This document shows positions 58,183 to 64,000 of a DNA stretch of 64,000 nt, piece after piece. Below the pieces are notes generated by a model. It was not told the DNA's origin, did no database searches, and worked only from the letters and a program-made list of their open reading frames with translations. The stretch's first letter is position 1. Each line of letters starts with the position of its first letter. The position numbers and the translations under genes are program-made. This DNA is from Oenanthe sinensis (lineage: Eukaryota > Streptophyta > Magnoliopsida > Apiales > Apiaceae), in contig CM053806.1 of the NCBI GenBank assembly GCA_028671895.1, forward strand, positions 22,331,001 to 22,395,000, given 5' to 3'.

Positions 58183-59332
58183 TGTTAGGAATTAGAGTCT
58201 TAAAAGTAAACGGGACCGGGGGGGGGGGGGGGGGGGGGGGTTGAATGTGTTTTGCAGTGGAGGTGCATATGATGAACTTTACTTATTATGAATGTAGTAT
58301 ATAAAAGATTAATAGTGTTTGAATAGTTGCAGAATATAAAGGAGAACACAGTTAACTTTCAATCTAATATTTTATTAGATTTGAATTTACTACAATGTGA
58401 GATTCTTGTTTGAATCTTAGCTTGTTCTTGGAAGCGACAAGGTAAGAATACACTTGAAAACTTTCAAAGATGCCAATTAATGAGGCTGTACATAACCTAT
58501 ATAGACAATATGTCTTTTGACACATGCTCTCACAAGTTAGTTTAGCTAAAATTAGAAACAGACAAGACATACTTTACATTTTGACTACTATGTATTTCTA
58601 GCTAACTTATTTTGATGATAGTCCTTTGCTTTTAGCCTTATCACTTCTGTCATTTGGCTTGTTCTTCTTCCAAGCTACTTTGTAGATTTGTCTCTATCAC
58701 CACAGGTTTGACTGATCCTGTCATGACAGAGCTTTAATAGACTTATCTTGTTCTTCTGCAATTCTCCTTGAAAATAGCTTCTTGAATAAGTCGAATACTC
58801 ACTTGAATCAGCTTCAAGAAGTCATGGTGTTAGACTTCTCGATTGAGTACTTCATTGACTTCTCGAATGAATACTTCATGTATACTCACTTCTCGAATGG
58901 CTAGACTTCTCGATTGCAAACTTCTCGATCAGACTAGACTTCTCGATTGGTTTGGACTTCTCGAGTGAGTTGTTTTCCTATACTTCTCAAATGACTCAAT
59001 AGATAACTTCTCGAATTGATCATCCCTGGACTTCTCGAATAAGCACTTCATTACTTGACTTCTCAATTACATTCACAATTTGTTCTCCATGCTGTTCTTG
59101 TCATAAAGACTAATCACTCTCCTTATCATATGTGTAGTGGATTCTGAGTTGAGATAGTGAAAAGGTTTTTCTTATCCATCAACAGTCTTTACAAAGAATC
59201 TATTGTTTCTGATTTCCACTTTGCAAATTCTGTTTGACTTTCACTGTTTGATTATGATTTTATCAACTTCCACAATTTCCTGGATAGGCTTGATGGGAAG
59301 TCCTTTGTCAAGTACAACAAGTTGTTTCTCCA
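58183..59332 (-). mobile_element. Sirevirus-like LTR fragment D
   Basis: The left edge TGTTAGGAATTAGAG, a G-run followed by TTGAATGTG near that edge, and a minus-strand TATA (CTATATAGG, about 58496-58504) match the layout of LTRs A, B and C. Between 58820 and 59060, upstream of TATA, at least eleven ACTTCTCGAWT motifs occur. The part beyond about 59100 may be 3' internal sequence (minus strand VVLDKGLPIKPIQEIVEVDK). No primer-binding site adjoins it. Confidence 0.7.
58218..58240 (+). repeat. G homopolymer, 23 bases
   Basis: Uninterrupted G23 directly before TTGAATG, at the place where the related LTRs have four to six G. Confidence 0.95.
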
Positions 59333-59334
59333 CT

Positions 59335-59634
59335 TTGCAATGAAGGTTTTCAATGCCTATCCATGTTTGATTATTTATATTAGTTTTGACTCAAATCTGT
59401 AGCCAAAACAATTGTTTGTAATAGAAAACAGTTTGCTAGTTTAAAAAAAAAAATAGTTTGTTAGTTTTTTTTGTCAGGTAGTTTGTTAGATTTTTTATTG
59501 TAATTATTGTTTGGGAATATTGAATATGGTTACATGAAATACTTACTATTGTAAATTAAATAAAAGTATTTTATGTGTTGTAAATCTTGTAGTATATATT
59601 TGAACTACACAACTAAATAAGTTGTAGAAAAGAA
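59335..59634 (+). repeat. 3' flank of the nucleoredoxin-like gene, copy 2
   Basis: Direct repeat of 57893-58182 with small indels in the poly(A/T) runs. Beyond it the sequence continues as GAAACTATC. Confidence 0.9.
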
Positions 59635-60410
59635 ACTATCTTATAAAATATATAAAGAAAATAAAAAATGTATGGAGAAAATAGTATGTATTTCAATATG
59701 TTTGAGTGTAATATATTTCATCAATTAAAATGGAAATTTCACAATACTTAATACTTCTAAGTTAAGTATTACAGTTCGTAAGTATGGTAAGTCTTCCTTT
59801 CGATAATCTTTACTATTATTTTTGACCAAGATTTGACAATTATTATATTATATTATATTATGTTATGTGTAAAGGAATTTTTTACAATTTTTGAGTTATA
59901 TATCGCCAAGAGTATAGAAACCATTGGATCTTTAGCTAAATAATTCAAGATTTTAATTAGCATAATCTAGTTACTTGTATATGTTAAAAATGTAGAGTGA
60001 GTTGAACGTGAAATTTAAATAATTTTGGAAATACGATGTATAATGACATTGCTTTTGCGCAAAACATAGGGGGATGATTTGGTGAACACGCAGAAATTAT
60101 GGTGGAAGTTTGAAATGATTAGGAATAAGCATAACAACAAAAACGAAGGTCATAAATTTCGGAAATGAAAGTAGAATAAAAATTTGTTTGAAGTGATTAG
60201 GAATAAGCAAGACAAAAAAACAGAGGATCATGAACTTGAACTTCCGAAAGGAAAGTATATTAAAAGTTTGTATAAAATTGTTGTGCGAGATGCGACTCAT
60301 GCTATTTGCATGACACCACAAGTTTAGAGATACCCATCCGAACGGGATTTGACATGATAAAAATCCGGACATTTCGGGTAAAATCTGGCTCGACTTTGAT
60401 TTTGATCGGG
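59635..60410. other. noncoding region with a small tandem repeat
   Basis: No gene was seen. Two imperfect units of about 80 bp (60108-60185 and 60186-60270) share TTTGAARTGATTAGGAATAA and the following AAAC-rich stretch. Confidence 0.7.
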
Positions 60411-60446
60411 AAAGATACTAGTAATATGCCCGTGCTACGCATCGGG
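60411..60446 (-). mobile_element. Helitron-like 3' terminus
   Basis: On the minus strand CCCGATGCGTAGCACGGG (imperfect hairpin) is followed by CATATTACTAG and T, fitting the Helitron 3' signature. If correct, the element extends rightwards and may include the fragments at 60542-61740. Confidence 0.55.
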
Positions 60447-60541
60447 TTAATCCTTTTCTATTTATTTTATTAAATGTGAAAATTTAAATTAAATAAAGGA
60501 AAAAAAATAATCTTATGTTAGTATCTATTATAACTACTTGG

Positions 60542-60830
60542 GAGTTGGGCTAGTTGTATGTGTAGAATCAGTTCGATTGTCGTCATAATATGAGTCATCT
60601 TCTTCGGTCTGATATCCTGAGTTCGTTGGTGACAGTAACTCGTGTTGGAGTCGTTTAATTTCTTTCAAGCTCGATATCATCGACATCCATTGGTTGCTTA
60701 CCTGAGCCATTTACACCAGCCCTTTGAGCTCGGACCTTTTCGAGGTGCAATCGTGCATCACTTGTGAATATTGGTTTTCAAGCAGGAGTGAAGACAGTAG
60801 TCCGCTGATCACCTTAAGGCCGATGCTTCC
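60542..60830 (-). pseudogene. unrecognised coding-like fragment
   Basis: The minus strand can be read as LLENQYSQVMHDCTSKRSEL, then after a stop MAQVSNQWMSMISSLKEIKR and GYQTEEDDSYYDDNRTD, ending TPK-stop. Base composition is higher in G+C than its surroundings. It is not the same as the neighbouring extra-ORF fragment and I cannot name its family. Confidence 0.3.
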
Positions 60831-60879
60831 GGCCCGTAGGGTCAGAAGTCGTTAGTCGTCTAAGGCGAGTGATGATTGT

Positions 60880-61740
60880 CTATGTGTCTACTTGGAACAA
60901 ATGTTTTGGTGGAGTTCGATGAACTGCGTCCAACTCTTCATCTGATGATATGAGGGTTTGCCATGTAAGCTCCCTGAATCTATCACGGAGAAATTCATTC
61001 AACTCTGAACTACTCCCGATCTTATTCAACATCTCCCATATAACAGATGGAGACTTCCCTCTGAAAAACTCCAAAGATATTCTGTAAGAACCACTCCTCT
61101 GAGTGTACACCATAATGTGCTAATTTTCAAGTATTGGATCTACAGTCACAATGATATAGTCAATTTCTTCTGAGATTGGTTTTATCATCTCATCAATATT
61201 CTGATTCTCTAAGCTATTGATGATTGAAACCAATTTCCTATCTTCAAATGGACCTTTTTGATTTTGATCCATTATGTTCATGGTTGTATCCCATTTAGCA
61301 CCTAATTTCATCTCAACATCTTTTCTCTTCCCTCTCACTGCAGACTCTCATAGCTTCTGCTTCTCTTCGCTTATCTTCTTTTGTGCCAAAGTCTTTTCCT
61401 TGACTAGTAACTCAAGTTCCATGAATTTTTCATCTTTGAACTTTACCATAGGCAGGATCTGGTTGCTCTTCTCTAGGAAATAAAAACTCCTCTTCAAAAT
61501 TTCTTTCCTCCCTAGTCGTTGTTGAATGTGTCATATCCACCATCATCATCAATGGAATGATCTTCAGGATAGTATGCTTCATCTTCAGGATAATAAGTTT
61601 CATCTGACACATTTTGATCATCAATTTGCTTGGTCTTGTCTTTGTCTTTTACTCCTTTTGCATCTTTATCTTCATCTTCAAAATAATTTAAATTATAATT
61701 TTTTAATAACAATATGAGAAACAAATACTAATTATAATTT
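60880..61740 (-). pseudogene. extra-ORF fragment related to element B
   Basis: The minus strand shows EEEFLFPREEQPDPAYGK, VEMKLGAKWDTTMNIMDQ, GPFEDRKLVSIINSLENQ, DYIIVTVDPILEN and YRISLEFFRGKSPSVIWEML, colinear with the C-terminal half of the extra ORF of element B (FLFPKEKEHDPAY, GPFEDRQMLSVIKGLED, IRVSLEFFRKRSLSVI). It has frameshifts and stops and no pol or LTR next to it. Upstream it is acidic (YYPEDEAYYPEDHSIDDDGG). Confidence 0.75.
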
Positions 61741-61774
61741 TAAAGACATATAAATGCATAAATATGTATAAAAA

Positions 61775-61985
61775 AATAAAAAGATTATCGAGTTCGAGCC
61801 AAATTCGAGTTTAACTATTCGAGTTCGAATCGAGTTTCAAAATACTCGACTCGACTTCCTTATCGAGTCCAAAATCCTATTCGAGTTCGAGTTCGAGTTC
61901 GAAAACGAGTTCAAATCGAATTCGAGGATACTTATCGAGTCGAGTTTGAGTTGAAACTCGAGCTCGAACTGCTCGATTCAAATTA
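61775..61985. repeat. TTCGAGT-rich fold-back element
   Basis: Dense ATTCGAGTTCGAG words in both orientations. It abuts the start of the duplicated PR-1 segment at CAACCCTAG. It resembles the GAACGAAC element at 37585-38074 in style but not in sequence. Confidence 0.55.
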
Positions 61986-62774
61986 CAACCCTAGTTCAGA
62001 AGTTGTGTTATCCAGTATATTATTTTATAAAATTACACAACCAAGAGATTATCTATCAGCAGGAATTGTCAGCAGGAATTATTTTAAGCTTTTAAGCGGA
62101 ATGAACAACTTATTAACAGAAACATGCATGAAGAATAAGTCCTAAATTATTGTTTAACTCCTTCTCTTGTTGCATATTCAAATGAAAAACATACCTAGTT
62201 CGAATATGCACTAGCAGAGGTATAAAGTTTGTTTTCAAACAACAGACAACATGTTTCAATTATTTATATCATACTTATGCTTTCCATTCACCATAATGAA
62301 TCACTGCTTAGTGAGAATATATATATATCCATAAGTCGAAGGGAAATATTCATGTTTTCCAACAAATGAGTCACTGCTAATCAGTGAGAAACGAGAAGGG
62401 ACCATAAATCAAAGGAAAATGCTTGAGTTGACCCTGGTTATTCGTTTCCAATATAGAAAACAAGAAATGTACTCCTTTGAGAAAAGAAACGGGGGAAATG
62501 TTAATATGTGTCACATGCCTATAATATGGCATCTATTCACATGCTCAATAGTACTAGTTAATTACACCTTAGTTGACAATGATGCATATTTCATATGGGA
62601 GGGAATCAAGGATAGGATATAGAAATGGATCACAGACCAATTTTCAAACCTAGCTTGTGACTTGCTGTGTTTCTTTTATCTTTAGTTATCTAAATTGTCT
62701 ACTGTAATTCCCCTCTATATATATGGCAGCCTAGAATTCTCATTACAAACATAATATTATCAAAGTCTGATAGG

Positions 62775-62960
62775 ATGGGGGTGCGTCAAATTTCGATAAC
62801 TACTCTAGTTTGTGCTCTATGGTTCCTCCTGGTTCACTCTTCCCTGGCGCAGACCTCACCACAAGACTTTGTTGACGCCCACAATGCAATCCGTGCTAAA
62901 GAAGGTGTAGGGCCAATTCATTGGGACAAGACTGTGGCTAACTATGTTAAATGTGTATAG
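62775..62960 (+). pseudogene. PR-1: truncated PR-1 (CAP superfamily), copy 2
   Basis: The same 61-codon frame as at 36084, with only Asn to Asp in QDFV(N/D)AHNAI and Ile to Val at the last residue visible as changes. Signal peptide, promoter TATA (about 62714) and W-box-like TTGACC (62428-62433) are all kept. It is truncated at the same point after TVANY, so the break predates the duplication. Confidence 0.9.
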
Positions 62961-63753
62961 GAGTCTATTATTTTATATTATATTTAGGAGTTTGTTAGGC
63001 TTGAAGATGCTCTAATGCAAAAATGTAATTTGACCAATTGGTTTAAAACTTATTTTATCATTCCTATACTTTACCTTACCGGAATATAAAAGTTAGCCTT
63101 TCGATAATATTTTACTGACAAAAAAAAAGGATGGGAATATATGACTGAGAAGAAAATTTTTCATTGTTTAAGAGTGACTTCAATTTGTTTGCAGCTTAAA
63201 TTTTTAATACACTCAACCCCCGAAGTGAAGAAAAGTAAACTCTAATACTCTCCCCGTCCATTCCACTCATTTTTATATGGTTATTTTTTCCTGCTTGACA
63301 CGTATTTTAATGTTTTCATAAAATATAATTTCATAAATTATTTTTTAAATATTATTTTTTAATAATAATTTAATCATTAAATTTTTATTCAAAAAAAAGT
63401 TATAAAACTATATTTTATAGGAGATGACATCTCATTACTACAGTGTTTTTAGTTAGAAAAAATAATATGTGTTCAGTTAAAAATGTTATATTTTTAAAAT
63501 TAAAGCCGTAATTTAATAATTATATATGGGTCCTGGTCCCTACAATCGCATATCAAGACTACGTTTTTAACATGCTGCTTTTGAATCGTTGGATCATTCA
63601 GGAATGGTCAGGATTAAAAAAAATTGACCCTATACGGGCTTTTTTTTAGTGGTAACACAACATATTCGCGTTTTTTTTAGTGGTAAAACGAACGACAACT
63701 TGTACTATAATAAACGACAATATCCAATACGTGAAAAATAAACGCGTATATAG
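62961..63753. other. noncoding flank downstream of PR-1 copy 2
   Basis: Matches 36270-37064, including the Stowaway-like CTCTCCCCGTCC end at about 63248. No gene was seen. Confidence 0.7.
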
Positions 63754-63976
63754 GGGGTGTTTGGCCCCCATTATAAGCTGGAAATAAGTGCTTATTTCCC
63801 GAAAAAGTTAGTATGTATGTATTTTTTCTGAAAATAAGTAACTTATTTTCAATTTTGAAAATTATATTTGGTTTTAAAAGTCTAAAATAAATATTTATCT
63901 ATTTTTTTTTTGAAAATATGTAAAAAAAAATTAAAATAAGTTATTTATTTTAAATTTAAGCTAAGTCACACACCCC
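63754..63976. mobile_element. MITE with an empty site in the duplicate copy
   Basis: GGGGGTGTTTGGCCCCC to CACACACCCCC. The interior is the reverse complement of the MITE at 38728-38950. Copy 1 of the duplication reads straight through (GCGTATATACAAAAG at about 37048-37062), so the insertion happened after the duplication. Confidence 0.9.
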
Positions 63977-64000
63977 CGTACAAAAGTATAAAATTTACTA

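Larger units (their letters stand above)
61986..64000 (+). repeat. segmental duplication, copy 2
   Basis: Nearly identical to 35327-37084 with a few small indels and one inserted MITE (63754-63976). It runs off the end of the window. Confidence 0.95.

Noticed and set aside
60097..60372. 91-codon minus-strand frame with repeated IPNHFK
   Set aside because: The repetition comes from an imperfect 80 bp tandem repeat; no domain or homologue was recognised.

Overview
This is plant nuclear DNA. It is AT-rich and dense with nested LTR retrotransposons, MITEs and Helitron-like ends, and holds one intron-containing nucleoredoxin-like gene and three broken copies of a PR-1 defence gene. The codon-level content fits a eudicot, and an asterid (possibly Apiaceae) is my guess; no marker in the window fixes the species.

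Layout. (a) 1-2248: the 3' end of a decayed Ty1/copia element on the + strand, with its 3' LTR. (b) 2249-26727: a minus-strand copia element, here called A, of Sirevirus/SIRE type (long coiled-coil gag, pol, then a large extra ORF downstream of pol). A is split by three insertions: element (a), a complete + strand copia element with two LTRs (6364-15624), and a 5.6 kb LTR-like block without genes (19680-25280, target duplication TCCAT). (c) 26728-31118: AT-rich DNA with dispersed and tandem repeats and Helitron-like ends, no genes. (d) 31119-35326: the 5' part of a + strand Sirevirus-like element, C (LTR, gag, protease), cut off in the pre-integrase region. (e) 35327-39276: a truncated PR-1 gene in a segmental duplication, a SINE-like head, TIR elements and a third PR-1 fragment hit by a hAT-like element. 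(f) 39277-51470: remnant A' (3' end of the extra ORF and start of the 3' LTR), split by a young complete minus-strand element B (39361-50706, target duplication AACTC) that lacks most of integrase and RT but keeps about 1190 codons of extra ORF in one frame. (g) 52033-57789: a six-exon nucleoredoxin-like gene with an organelle-like N-terminus and no Cys-x-x-Cys in any thioredoxin-like domain. (h) 57893-59640: its 3' flank, duplicated on both sides of a fourth Sirevirus-like LTR fragment, D. (i) 60411-61740: Helitron-like end and another extra-ORF fragment. (j) 61986-64000: second copy of the PR-1 segment, with a MITE that is absent from the first copy.

The most unusual signal spans elements A, B, C and D. 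Each carries its own short motif, repeated many times in its LTR just upstream of the TATA box: AAACTCTGA in A, TCGGTATGACTTA in B, ATCRAYKGATAA in C, ACTTCTCGAWT in D. In A and B the same motif clusters again in the spacer between pol and the extra ORF. In A and C it is also written into gag as NSD or S(T/I)D peptide repeats, and in A also into the integrase-RT linker and the extra ORF. This looks like lineage-specific promoter arrays that are reused or copied inside the element.

The insertion order read from nesting is: A and A' oldest; then the complete + copia (LTRs about 2% different by eye), later hit by a MITE next to its RT catalytic box; B is the youngest (LTRs about 0.7% different). 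No retroelement here looks autonomous.
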